Shown here: positions 45,301-53,568 of the stretch, one piece after another
Position numbering within the stretch: position 1 is the stretch's first letter
Layout of the letters: every line of letters begins with the position of its first letter
Assembly: GCF_900103665.1 (NCBI RefSeq)
Contig: NZ_FNGY01000001.1
Location: forward strand, 310,001-374,000
From: Pedobacter steynii
GTDB taxonomy: Bacteria; Bacteroidota; Bacteroidia; Sphingobacteriales; Sphingobacteriaceae
Direction of reading: 5' to 3'
Length of the DNA stretch: 64,000 bases
Notes under the pieces: generated by a model
The model's database searches: none
Told to the model about the DNA's origin: nothing
What the model saw: the letters and a program-made list of their open reading frames with translations, nothing else
Translations under genes and position numbers: made by a program

Positions 45301-45464
45301 CAAGGTCTAATAAATACGTGCAGTCTGCCACGTTAAATGGTAAACCTTTAAATTCTTTCTGGTTTCCTGCGTCCGAATTGTTAAAAGGGGGTACACTTAG
45401 ATTGGAAATGGGAGAACTGCCTAATGAAAATTGGGGGATTAAGAATCCGCCTGTTGCACAATAG
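42318..45464 (+). CDS. Secreted GH92 alpha-mannosidase with N-terminal carbohydrate-binding-like module, copy 2
   Basis: This is a 1048-residue protein. A signal peptide (SVLLVFVCCWITSLVCAQ) is followed by a ~285-residue module resembling the beta-sandwich domains of rhamnogalacturonate-lyase-like enzymes (DGWGGTGNTSGTRSQVLNIL, GSWLVFDQVRLEG). The GH92 domain starts at about residue 305 (DYVDTKLGSAHSRWM). The catalytic acid is expected at E833 in EGNAWQLTYFVPQD and the base pair at D933/D935 in DEDQGQMSAW. The additional module may bind glycan. A perfect hairpin follows at 45474. Confidence 0.92.
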   Translation: MIRKSVLLVFVCCWITSLVCAQQKNIWEIGKADHNSAGMALSPSGYHDFLAADFGWEDRFFLIGYSDAAKDWPYAMPGPVDGWGGTGNTSGTRSQVLNILFELASVSGKPNGTLVIDLLDYQGSLPPLVKVLVNGKARTIQLPVRSYTDAALKGNFAAAKGYKLTIPVENLKTGGNEIQLSSLSGSWLVFDQVRLEGDQSLQVVKPAEIYIRQIKAASYTVKKEGKYFQPLLLDVEHLRGKPVVTVKLDGRLIFSEKMDTSRHEFEVPMPAVAKATNSGYEIFVNGHAVRKGKVKRAPWKASTPADYVDTKLGSAHSRWMIAPGPWMPFGMVKLSPDNQNSGWSAGYDPIFESIGTFSHIHEWTMAGLGMMPTAGPLEIRMGDQNNNNGGYRSGIDKETEETPLGLYKVMLKDYQIKAELTSTTRAGFQRYTYPKREDSRVMIDLMIPAEYGYKLKEVSLKKVSDYRIEGSSKQFTKDAWSGGINQDYTVHFVIEFDRPIKKYGTWMNGNVLERDIAGEKDLKDAGAFVEFDTRENQVVQARTGISLVSVENAAKNLSEEITKPFGWSFTKVVEAQKKTWNNWFGRLEISSNDRREKMRFYSNMFRALASRNTWSDVDGKWVDASKKVQQLKDPEAVALGCDAFWNTFWNLNQFWNLATPEWSSKWVKSQLAMYDADGWLSKGPAGMNYVPVMVAEHEIPLIVGAYQMGIRDYDAQKAFEAVHKMQTTPAQKAGTAGFAGNEDLEPYLKYKYVPYDKGRFSNTLEYAYDDWTVGQFAKSLGKNKEYKEFSTRSGYWKNVLDSASGYARMKKSDGSWLPDFDPFKSGANEHYVEGNAWQLTYFVPQDIPGLINSIGKVRFTDRLSWGFGESNKLRFNAPGDQYWDYPVIQGNQQSMHFAFLFNWAQKPWLTQKWSRSILDRFYGYGTANAYLGDEDQGQMSAWFIMNAIGLFQTDGGASTNPIYEIGSPIFPKLTIHLNELYGRGKSFTIEAPNVSRSNKYVQSATLNGKPLNSFWFPASELLKGGTLRLEMGELPNENWGIKNPPVAQ

Positions 45465-45473
45465 AATTAAATG

Positions 45474-45501
45474 AATCCATTCGATACCTATCGAATGGAT
45501 T
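45474..45501 (+). terminator. Hairpin terminator after the second GH92 gene
   Basis: AATCCATTCGAT pairs perfectly with ATCGAATGGATT (12 bp) around a 4-nt loop, followed by TTCTTTAATTT. It lies 10 bp after the stop codon. Confidence 0.75.
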
Positions 45502-45849
45502 TCTTTAATTTATCAATTCCCTTCCTGTGCCTCTAGCACAGCATATACCCTGATAGATTTCTGTCTTCAGCAAAAAAAGCATCGATATTGAGCAATTTAG
45601 TACAACTTTACCATTCCTAAAATATCTAGGTTTAGCACATTCTAAGTTACAGATCCAGTGTGGTTTTGGCCGCCATCTAATGCGATTAGCCTGGACTGCA
45701 GCAAATTGTTGAACTTAGGTGATCATACTAATGATGAAATGCATCGCTGGCCGGATAGGAACGCCATGGCCCCGACTGATGTCTTTTAAAATAGTAATTC
45801 GTCTGTTTTTTTCGGGATAAACACAAACACACAAATAAGAATAAATCAA
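45502..45849. other. Intergenic stretch without a supported gene
   Basis: It contains a 6-bp stem-loop (CTGTGC 45525-45530 with GCACAG 45536-45541) and otherwise unremarkable sequence. No clear TAnnTTTG element is found ahead of the gene at 45850, although the start codon follows an AT-rich leader. Confidence 0.5.
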
Positions 45850-48048
45850 ATGAAACTTAAAAATTTACAAATTCTATTGTTAATTCCTTTAATACTAGCT
45901 GGCCTGTCGAAGGTATATGCCCAGACAACTCCCCCACAGGATTGGCTGATCAAACCGATTGCTGCGAAAGCTCAGGTCCTGAAAAGTGCTGACGGTAAGG
46001 AGATCGTTTTACAAAATGGCCTGCTGAAACGGGTATTCCGGATTTCAGCTAATCTGGCCTGTATAGATTATACCAATTTAAGTACCGGACAGCAGTTGTT
46101 GCGTTCCGTAAGAGAAGAAGCGCGGTTGGTCATTAACGGAAAATCCTATAATGTTGGAGGACTTTATGGGCAAAAAGAAAAGGCTTATCTGCAACCGGAA
46201 TGGGTTGATGAATTTAAGGCCGGGCCCGCTGATTTTAAATATGTTTCTTATGAGGTTAAGCCCATTACACCCCGTATAAAATGGAACGATAGCAGATATT
46301 GGTCTTTACGCGCACAGCCGGCAAGTGGTAAAACCGTTTCTTTTCTATACAAACCTGCAGTGGCTGAACTTGAAGGGCTTGAGCTGACGGTGGTGTATGA
46401 ACTCTATGACGGAATTCCTTTAATTGTGAAATCATTAAGTGTGGTCAACAAGGGAAGCCAGTCGTTCAAAATTGACCGGGTGGTGAACGAAGTTTTAGGC
46501 ATGGTGGAAGAAGAGAGTTCTGTAGAAGGAAGTTTTGAAATCATGAAAAAACCAAGTGGAATATACTTCGAAACCAATTATGCCTACAACAACTCCATGA
46601 ACTACGCCAATAGTGATCAGACCACACATTGGAAGGCGGATTCAACCTATACCTCACAGGTACATTACCGACATCAAACTCCGGTGCTCCTGGAAATTTA
46701 TCCGGAAAAGGCCGGGGGAATTGAACTAAAGAGAGGAGAAATATTCAACTCTGTACGTACGCATGAGCTGCTGATGAACAAAGACGATAGGGAAAGCCGT
46801 GGTTTAGCCATTAGAAAGATGTACCGTACGATCGCACCATGGACTTCAGCTAATCCGATCTTTATGCACCTGGTGGCCAGAAATGAGGGGCAGGTGATTA
46901 CCGCAATAGATCAATGTGCGGCAACAGGCTATGAGGCACTGATCATTAGTTTTGGCAGTGCGCTGAATATGGAGGATACCTCGCAGACAAACATTGGTAA
47001 ATGGAAGAAACTGGCTGATTATGCACACAGCAAAAACATAAAGATCGGCGGATATTCCTTATTTAGTTCCCGGAGTATCAGTGCTGCTGATGATGTGGTT
47101 GACCCGAAAACAGGTAAGCCTGGAGGTGCTTTTTTTGGTAATGCTCCTTGTTTTGGTAGTAAATGGGGACTTTGGTACAGAGATACCATCAAGGACTTTT
47201 ACACGAAAACTGGTTTTGATATTTGGGAAAATGACGGGCCGTATCCCGGCGATGTCTGTGCATCAACAACACATCCGGGCCATAAAGGTCTGGAAGATTC
47301 GCAATGGAAGCAAATGGAGATTCAAAAAGAATTGTATACCTGGCTCAACGAAAAAGGAGTTTACATTAACGCGCCTGACTGGTATTTCCTGGATGGCACG
47401 AATAAAATTGCTTTAGGCTATAGAGAGGTGAATTTTTCTTTGCCGAGAGCGAATCAGAAAATCCTGAACCGCCAGAATATTTATGATGCAACCTGGGCGA
47501 AGACCCCTTCAATGGGCTGGGGCTTTGTACCGCTTACACAATACCAGGGGGGTGGCAGTGCTGCGACTTTAGAGCCTTTATCTGAGCATTTAAAAGATTA
47601 TGAGCAGTTAATGATGCAGTACTATGGCGCAGGGGTACAAGCCTGTTACCGTGGGCCAAGATTGTATGATACGGAAGAGACCAAACAGACGGTAATAAAT
47701 GTCATCAGCTGGTACAAGAAGTATAGAAATATATTGAACTCAGACCTGATCCATTTGCGTAGGGCAGATGCCCGTGACTGGGATGGGATCTTACATGTTA
47801 ACCCTGCTCAAAAAGAAAAAGGTTTGATGATGTTGTATAATCCGACAAAGGAGAAAATTGTCAGAACGATTAAAGTGCCATTGTATTATACCGGATTAAC
47901 AGACATTGCGCGGGTTAGAGAAAAAGAGGGCAGTATGAAAAACTATAAACTAAACAGAGATTATACCATTGACCTGACTTTCAGTATCGATGCAGAAAGC
48001 TATACCTGGTTTGTCATTGAAGGTCCGGCTCATCAGAAGGCCTTATAA
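45850..48048 (+). CDS. Secreted GH-D-clan-like glycosidase (alpha-galactosidase/N-acetylgalactosaminidase type)
   Basis: This is a 732-residue protein. A signal peptide (ILLLIPLILAGLSKVYAQ) is followed by an N-terminal beta-supersandwich (residues ~40-320). A TIM barrel begins near PWTSANPIFMHLVARNEGQV, with strands IIGSF-like EALIISFGSAL, IKIGGYSLFSS and GFDIWENDGPYPGD (D462), then YINAPDWYFLDG. This layout resembles GH36-type enzymes, but the usual nucleophile motif (Lys-x-Asp) is replaced by WENDGP. The exact family is uncertain. It probably acts after the mannosidases, and a terminator hairpin follows at 48114. Confidence 0.68.
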   Translation: MKLKNLQILLLIPLILAGLSKVYAQTTPPQDWLIKPIAAKAQVLKSADGKEIVLQNGLLKRVFRISANLACIDYTNLSTGQQLLRSVREEARLVINGKSYNVGGLYGQKEKAYLQPEWVDEFKAGPADFKYVSYEVKPITPRIKWNDSRYWSLRAQPASGKTVSFLYKPAVAELEGLELTVVYELYDGIPLIVKSLSVVNKGSQSFKIDRVVNEVLGMVEEESSVEGSFEIMKKPSGIYFETNYAYNNSMNYANSDQTTHWKADSTYTSQVHYRHQTPVLLEIYPEKAGGIELKRGEIFNSVRTHELLMNKDDRESRGLAIRKMYRTIAPWTSANPIFMHLVARNEGQVITAIDQCAATGYEALIISFGSALNMEDTSQTNIGKWKKLADYAHSKNIKIGGYSLFSSRSISAADDVVDPKTGKPGGAFFGNAPCFGSKWGLWYRDTIKDFYTKTGFDIWENDGPYPGDVCASTTHPGHKGLEDSQWKQMEIQKELYTWLNEKGVYINAPDWYFLDGTNKIALGYREVNFSLPRANQKILNRQNIYDATWAKTPSMGWGFVPLTQYQGGGSAATLEPLSEHLKDYEQLMMQYYGAGVQACYRGPRLYDTEETKQTVINVISWYKKYRNILNSDLIHLRRADARDWDGILHVNPAQKEKGLMMLYNPTKEKIVRTIKVPLYYTGLTDIARVREKEGSMKNYKLNRDYTIDLTFSIDAESYTWFVIEGPAHQKAL

Positions 48049-48113
48049 TCTGGTACTTTTTATGAAGTTAGTTCTGCTCCTTATGGTACAGGCATCTGCA
48101 AATTTTATTCTGG

Positions 48114-48149
48114 ACGCTGGTTCTTTCGAAAGGAAGGCCAGCGTTCTTT
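48114..48149 (+). terminator. Hairpin terminator before the sigma factor gene
   Basis: ACGCTGG (48114-48120) pairs with CCAGCGT (48138-48144), with an inner TTT/AAA stem around CG and TCTTTG after it. It separates the glycosidase gene from the ECF sigma gene. Confidence 0.55.
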
Positions 48150-48177
48150 GATCTTATGATAAATAATTAGCAAAACC

Positions 48178-48801
48178 ATGAGTAGAACGCGACGATTGGA
48201 TCAATATAATGCTGATGAAGACCATTTATTGTTAGAACGGGTCTTTGCCGGGGATGCGCTGGCATTTAACCAATTGTATGATCAGACCAATAGAAATATT
48301 TATAATGCGGTCATGACTTATGTGAAAAATGAGCACGTTGCCATTGAGCTTGTTCAACAGGTTTATGTCAAACTTTGGAACAATCGTCAAAAATTAAAAG
48401 AGGTAAGGAGTTTGAAGGACTATCTTTTTATTCTTGCCAGGAATTTAACGCTTGATCATTTTAAAAAAGTAACGATAGAAACCAGGTTCTTCGCAGAATT
48501 CAGTTCAAAGGGGAACAGCCCGGTAAGTACAACAGATGAAAGGATTGAACAATTAGAATATGATAAATTATTGAACAATGCGGTCGCGCAGCTACCTCCC
48601 CAACAAAAGGAAGTATGGCTATTGATCCATGAAGAGGAGCTGAGTTATGCGGACACTGCTGTTAAAATGAACATTTCCAGATTAACGGTGAAACGACATT
48701 TAGAACTGAGCCGCAAGAGCGTACGCGATTACCTCAGATCACATATATATACGGTGTTAACACTTCCTGTTTTCATCAGCACTTATCATTTTTTTAAGTG
48801 A
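48178..48801 (+). CDS. ECF sigma factor (FecI/SigW-like)
   Basis: The 207-residue protein has region 2 (VFAGDALAFNQLYDQTN, YVKLWNNRQKLKEV, SLKDYLFILARNLTLDHFKK) and region 4 (LPPQQKEVWLLIHEEELSYA, MNISRLTVKRHLELSRKSVR). With the anti-sigma factor gene 85 bp downstream and the SusC gene after it, it is the usual Bacteroidota trans-envelope switch. A signal from the SusC receptor through FecR frees this sigma factor to transcribe the locus. The gap upstream holds a terminator-like hairpin. Confidence 0.92.
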   Translation: MSRTRRLDQYNADEDHLLLERVFAGDALAFNQLYDQTNRNIYNAVMTYVKNEHVAIELVQQVYVKLWNNRQKLKEVRSLKDYLFILARNLTLDHFKKVTIETRFFAEFSSKGNSPVSTTDERIEQLEYDKLLNNAVAQLPPQQKEVWLLIHEEELSYADTAVKMNISRLTVKRHLELSRKSVRDYLRSHIYTVLTLPVFISTYHFFK

Positions 48802-48886
48802 TACTTTCATTAGATTAATTATTTTTTTCCGCTGATTGGGCCATTTGTTTTTTGTAATCGTCTTTAGTTAAAATACGATTACAATA

Positions 48887-50056
48887 ATGAAGAGCAGCCG
48901 TTTTTATACCCTTTTGCAGTATTTTAAAGAAGATGTGATTTCTGAGAAGGAATGGCATGAATTGCAGACCATGATAAAAACGGGTTGTTTTGATCAGTTG
49001 CTGGAAGATGACCTCTTAATTTCTTTAGCGGGTAAAGGAAAACAGGAGAAATGGACGGCGGATATCGAACAGGAAATACTGGCTGGTATTCATGCTCAAA
49101 TAAGTGAACACTCAAACAGGTCTGGTTACAAACTATGGATCGCCGTGGCTGCGGTCTTTTTGCTGATGTCGACAGCAGGGATCATTTTCTTTAAATCAAA
49201 GGATCCGCTGCCGGCTAAGATAAATACCCTCTCCCATAAATATGATATTCCGCCTGGCGGAAATAGAGCGCTGCTTACCCTGCCGGGTGGCGAGCCTATC
49301 GTGCTAAATGATTCATCGATTCGTCAGCTTAAAAATCAGACCGGTGGTTCAATTGTTAAAGCCGGCAATGGCATTCTTGTTTATAAGGCAAATGCGCTGG
49401 CCGGGCAAGCAGGAAAAGAAATGTTCAATACCATCAGTACCCCTCGCGGCGGACAGTACCAGGTTATATTGCCCGACGGAACTCATGTCTGGCTAAATGC
49501 AGCTTCATCGCTTAGGTTTCCTGCTGCCTTTAAAGGAGAGAAACGTCTGGTGAAACTGAATGGCGAAGCTTATTTTGAAGTGGCGAAAAATAAACGGATG
49601 CCATTTATCGTACAGACCGAAAATCAGGAAGTTGAAGTATTAGGGACTCATTTTAACATCAGTAGTTATGCCGATGAAACCGCAACAAAGACCACGTTGC
49701 TGGAAGGCTCAGTTAAGGTAACTGCTCAGGCCGGTCAAAAAGTGCTTAGCCCCGGCGAACAGGCGCTGACCAATAAAGATACCCGGGTAATCAAGGTGAT
49801 GCCGGTGAGCATAGAAGATGCTATTGCCTGGAAAAATGGCTATTTCGTATTTAATGATGAAAAGCTCGAAAGCATTATGCACCGTGTATCCAGGTGGTAT
49901 GATGTGGAGTATCATTTTGAAGGTAAACAAGGCGATTTGTCTTTTTTAGGTGTCGTAGAACGATCAAAAAATATATCATCCTTATTAAAAGTGTTAGCAT
50001 CAACTGGAAATGTTCATTTTAAAATAGAAGGGAGGAAAATTATCGTTATGCCATAA
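48887..50056 (+). CDS. FecR-type anti-sigma factor
   Basis: This is a 389-residue protein. The cytoplasmic N-terminal ~80 residues bind the sigma factor (HELQTMIKTG). One membrane helix (LWIAVAAVFLLMSTAGIIFF) is followed by the periplasmic FecR domain (TPRGGQYQVILPDGTHVWLN, GEAYFEVAKNKRMPFIVQTE, LGTHFNISSY, LLEGSVKV) and a DUF4974-like C-terminus (NDEKLESIMHRVSRWYDVEY). It sits between sigma factor and SusC, and senses the receptor's N-terminal STN domain. Confidence 0.92.
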   Translation: MKSSRFYTLLQYFKEDVISEKEWHELQTMIKTGCFDQLLEDDLLISLAGKGKQEKWTADIEQEILAGIHAQISEHSNRSGYKLWIAVAAVFLLMSTAGIIFFKSKDPLPAKINTLSHKYDIPPGGNRALLTLPGGEPIVLNDSSIRQLKNQTGGSIVKAGNGILVYKANALAGQAGKEMFNTISTPRGGQYQVILPDGTHVWLNAASSLRFPAAFKGEKRLVKLNGEAYFEVAKNKRMPFIVQTENQEVEVLGTHFNISSYADETATKTTLLEGSVKVTAQAGQKVLSPGEQALTNKDTRVIKVMPVSIEDAIAWKNGYFVFNDEKLESIMHRVSRWYDVEYHFEGKQGDLSFLGVVERSKNISSLLKVLASTGNVHFKIEGRKIIVMP

Positions 50057-50225
50057 CAATTACAAAAAGACGGTAGTTTAAGCAAGCCAGGGATGCGGGA
50101 ACACCCCTGACTAATGTTTGGATATACCGTGATAAATTAAGCTATATCAACTAACCAATTATCGACACGATCTTTCTCTGTTAAAAGAGTAAAGAACCTG
50201 TTGTAATACCAAACAAACCAAATGT

Positions 50226-53200
50226 ATGAAATTTTACGATCAATTCAGATTGAGCAGGCTGTCCGCCTGGAATTCTGGACTAATAATACGTATAATGAGG
50301 CTAACCATTCTCATCTTAATCAGTTGTTTACTTCAGGTAAGTGCTTCCACAAAGGCACAGAAGATCTCCCTGACTGAAAAAAATGCTTCGCTGGAAACCA
50401 TTATCAGGAAGATCAGAAGTCAAACCAGTTATTATTTCGTTGGGAATACCGCCTTAATCAGAAAGGCAGGCCTGATCAATATTAACGTTAGGGAGGTGTC
50501 TATTGAAGAGGCGCTTAATCAGTGTTTTTTTAATCAGCCCCTGGCTTATTCTATTGTTGATAAGACTGTTGTCATTAAAAACAGGACTTCGCTTTCTCCA
50601 TCGCAGAGCGCAGGACAAAAGATTTCCATCAAGGGGAAAGTTATGGATGAAACCGGAACATCGCTGCCGGGAGCTTCTGTAAAGGTAGAGGGTACAGAGC
50701 TGGCTACAACGGCCAATACCAATGGGGAATTTCAACTCGAAGTTCCCGATAAGGATGCTGTTCTGCTGGTCTCTTATGTCGGATATGAATTGACGCGTGT
50801 AAAGGTTCAGGAAGGCACGCTTATGGCCATCCGTCTTAAACCTCAGCTGCGGGACTTAAATGAGATCTTAGTGGTAGGTTATGGAACTAAAAGTAAACGG
50901 GAAATTACCAGTTCTATCGCTTCTGTAAATGTAAACGAAATCAGCGCAAATGCGTCGAATAATGTAACTGATGCGCTTCAGGGGCGTGTTGCCGGAGTAT
51001 CGATTGAGTCGGGCAGCGGTGCGCCGGGAGCAGGGTCATCCATTACCATTCGTGGCTCCGGAACGCTTGGCGCCAATGGTCCATTGGTTGTGATTGACGG
51101 AATGCCTTTTGGCAGCCTGGACGGAATAAATCCTTCCGACATACAGAATATTGAAATCCTGAAAGATGCTGCGGCGGCAAGTATTTACGGATCCAGGGCT
51201 GCGGGTGGTGTGATTCTGGTTACTACAAAATTGGGTGGAAAGAACTCAGCGCCAAAAGTTCAGTTAAATGCGGTATATAGCAGCCAGTCGATTGCGAAGC
51301 GAATGTCTTTGCTCAATGGAGAACAATGGACGAATTTATTCAATGCTCATGGTGGGAATTTTTCTGCTTATAATGGAACGAATACGAATTGGCAAGAAGA
51401 AATTTTCAGGTCTGCCCCGGTTTATAAAGCCAATGCAGATGTTACAGGTGGATCAGAACACTTTTTGTATAGTTTATCCGGTAGCTATCTGAACCAAAAA
51501 GGTACGATCGAAAAAACCGATTTCAACAGCGCAAATTTCCGGGCGAAATCAGTATATGAAAAAGGCAGGATAAAAATCGGAGAGACCTTCATTTACAATA
51601 GAAACAATGGACGTTCACTTCCTCCGGGGGGAGATCAAACGCACAGTAATATATTGAGTTCCCTGGTCATGCCTCCAACTGTTCCGGTTTATAATCCTGT
51701 AAACCTGCCGGGTGGCTGGGGAGGGATCACCACCGGGATGAAAAACCTTTCCAATCCTGTAGCCATTTTGAACGCGAATGATTACAGAAACAACAGCAGC
51801 TCAGTAACCGCGGATATCTTTGCTGAAGTGAGATTGGTTGATCAGTTAAAATATAAAATCAATGCTGCATTATCAGAAAACAGGGGATTTGGCAATAATT
51901 ACAGCTATGCCTATAATGACGGGAATGTAATCCTTAATCTGCCAACGTTGGCTCAGAATGCCGGAGTTTCAAATTCCTGGTTATTAGAGCATACACTTAG
52001 CTATGATAAAAAGATCGGCTTACATAATATTTCATTACTTGCCGGTTTTACCGCTCAAAGGGATACGACCAATTCTTTTAATGCGAAAGGCAATAACATT
52101 CCAAATGGGATTTATGCTTTATCAGCCGCAACCTCGGGGCAGTCGGTTGGAGGAGGATCATCATCTACAACAAGAGAATCCCTTATTGGAAGAGTTTCTT
52201 ATTCCTACGATTCAAGGTACCTGATCAGTGCGTCGGTTCGTAGAGACGGATCTTCTATATTTCCATCAGGGTATCAGTATGGCGTGTTTCCATCGGTATC
52301 TGCAGGCTGGAATATCAGCAATGAAAAATTTTATGGCAATTCATCGGTTTCAGCATTTATGAATTCCTTAAAAATCAGGGGGAGTATAGGTTTGCTGGGT
52401 AACGATCAGATCCCAAACTATTCGACAATTAATGGGATTACCAATAACTTAAATTTCCTTACCAATGGGGGGATGGTATTGGGATCTATTCCCAGCGGAA
52501 CAGCCTCTCCTCAGAATTTAAAATGGGAACAAACCAAGACCATCGATGCAGGCCTTGACGCCAGCTTCCTCAATGGCAAACTTTCATTGGTGTTTGACTG
52601 GTTTAATAAAACCTCAAGTGGGGTACTACTTGCGGTTCCAATACCACCGAGTGCAGGGATTAATGGTACGCCGACAGTTAATGCAGGTACAGTCAATAAC
52701 AAAGGGATAGAGCTGGCTTTAGCATACTCCGATGTAGCGGGTGATTTTAGCTATAAAATAGGATGGAATCTGACTTCGATCCGAAATAGAATGACGGCAA
52801 TTACTATCGGAAGCGGTAACCAGCAATTTGGTGATATAGAACGGGCAATAGTCGGGTATCCGTTGGGAAGTTTCTTTTTAATAAAAACGGATGGTGTTTT
52901 TAAAACACAGGCAGAGATTGATGGTTACAAAGGTCCAGGTGGTCAAAAGTTACAGCCAAATGCCCAGCCTGGAGACCAAAAGTTTATTGATTTCAATGGT
53001 GACGGGCAAATTGATAATAACGATCAGCAATATTCAGGAAGTCCTATTCCAACTTTAGAAACAGGACTGACTGGTACACTGGCATGGAAGAATTTTGACC
53101 TGAATTTATTGGTGCAAGGGGTTTTTGGAAATAAAATATATAACGGCGGCAGGATCTGGATCGAGCAAATGACTGCATATACCAATTTATCCAGCGATGT

Positions 53201-53549
53201 TTTAAATGCCTGGACACCTGAAAACAGCAGTTCTGACTTTCCGAGATTTACACTTGCAGATCCAAATTTAAACTCCCGTGGAAATAGCGACCGTTGGCTG
53301 GAAAAGGGCTCTTATATTAGGCTAAAGCGAGTTGAATTGGGGTATACGCTAGCCGAAGATATTGCAAAACGGTTAAATGTTGGAAAGATACGGGCTTATC
53401 TTTCAGGTCAGAATTTATTTACATTTTCAAAGTACAAAGGGTTCAACCCGGATTTAGGAAATGGTGGGAATCCGCTTTCCAGAGGTTATGACAGTGGAGC
53501 TTATCCGCTTCAACGAATTGTTTCCCTGGGCTTAAACGTATCTTTTTAA
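50226..53549 (+). CDS. susC: SusC/RagA-family TonB-linked outer membrane transporter
   Basis: This is a 1107-residue protein. A long N-terminus with signal sequence (LTILILISCLLQVSASTKAQ) is followed by an STN domain (ISLTEKNASLETIIRKIRSQ, residues ~47-120), which contacts FecR. The carboxypeptidase-like domain follows (KVMDETGTSLPGASVKVEGT), then the plug (DLNEILVVGYGTKSKREITS) and the 22-strand barrel ending FSKYKGFNPDLGNGG. It imports oligosaccharides across the outer membrane with SusD as lid. Start choice between 50226 and the Met at about residue 24 (IMRLTIL) is open. Confidence 0.94.
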   Translation: MKFYDQFRLSRLSAWNSGLIIRIMRLTILILISCLLQVSASTKAQKISLTEKNASLETIIRKIRSQTSYYFVGNTALIRKAGLININVREVSIEEALNQCFFNQPLAYSIVDKTVVIKNRTSLSPSQSAGQKISIKGKVMDETGTSLPGASVKVEGTELATTANTNGEFQLEVPDKDAVLLVSYVGYELTRVKVQEGTLMAIRLKPQLRDLNEILVVGYGTKSKREITSSIASVNVNEISANASNNVTDALQGRVAGVSIESGSGAPGAGSSITIRGSGTLGANGPLVVIDGMPFGSLDGINPSDIQNIEILKDAAAASIYGSRAAGGVILVTTKLGGKNSAPKVQLNAVYSSQSIAKRMSLLNGEQWTNLFNAHGGNFSAYNGTNTNWQEEIFRSAPVYKANADVTGGSEHFLYSLSGSYLNQKGTIEKTDFNSANFRAKSVYEKGRIKIGETFIYNRNNGRSLPPGGDQTHSNILSSLVMPPTVPVYNPVNLPGGWGGITTGMKNLSNPVAILNANDYRNNSSSVTADIFAEVRLVDQLKYKINAALSENRGFGNNYSYAYNDGNVILNLPTLAQNAGVSNSWLLEHTLSYDKKIGLHNISLLAGFTAQRDTTNSFNAKGNNIPNGIYALSAATSGQSVGGGSSSTTRESLIGRVSYSYDSRYLISASVRRDGSSIFPSGYQYGVFPSVSAGWNISNEKFYGNSSVSAFMNSLKIRGSIGLLGNDQIPNYSTINGITNNLNFLTNGGMVLGSIPSGTASPQNLKWEQTKTIDAGLDASFLNGKLSLVFDWFNKTSSGVLLAVPIPPSAGINGTPTVNAGTVNNKGIELALAYSDVAGDFSYKIGWNLTSIRNRMTAITIGSGNQQFGDIERAIVGYPLGSFFLIKTDGVFKTQAEIDGYKGPGGQKLQPNAQPGDQKFIDFNGDGQIDNNDQQYSGSPIPTLETGLTGTLAWKNFDLNLLVQGVFGNKIYNGGRIWIEQMTAYTNLSSDVLNAWTPENSSSDFPRFTLADPNLNSRGNSDRWLEKGSYIRLKRVELGYTLAEDIAKRLNVGKIRAYLSGQNLFTFSKYKGFNPDLGNGGNPLSRGYDSGAYPLQRIVSLGLNVSF

Positions 53550-53568
53550 CTCAATAATTAGAGAAATT

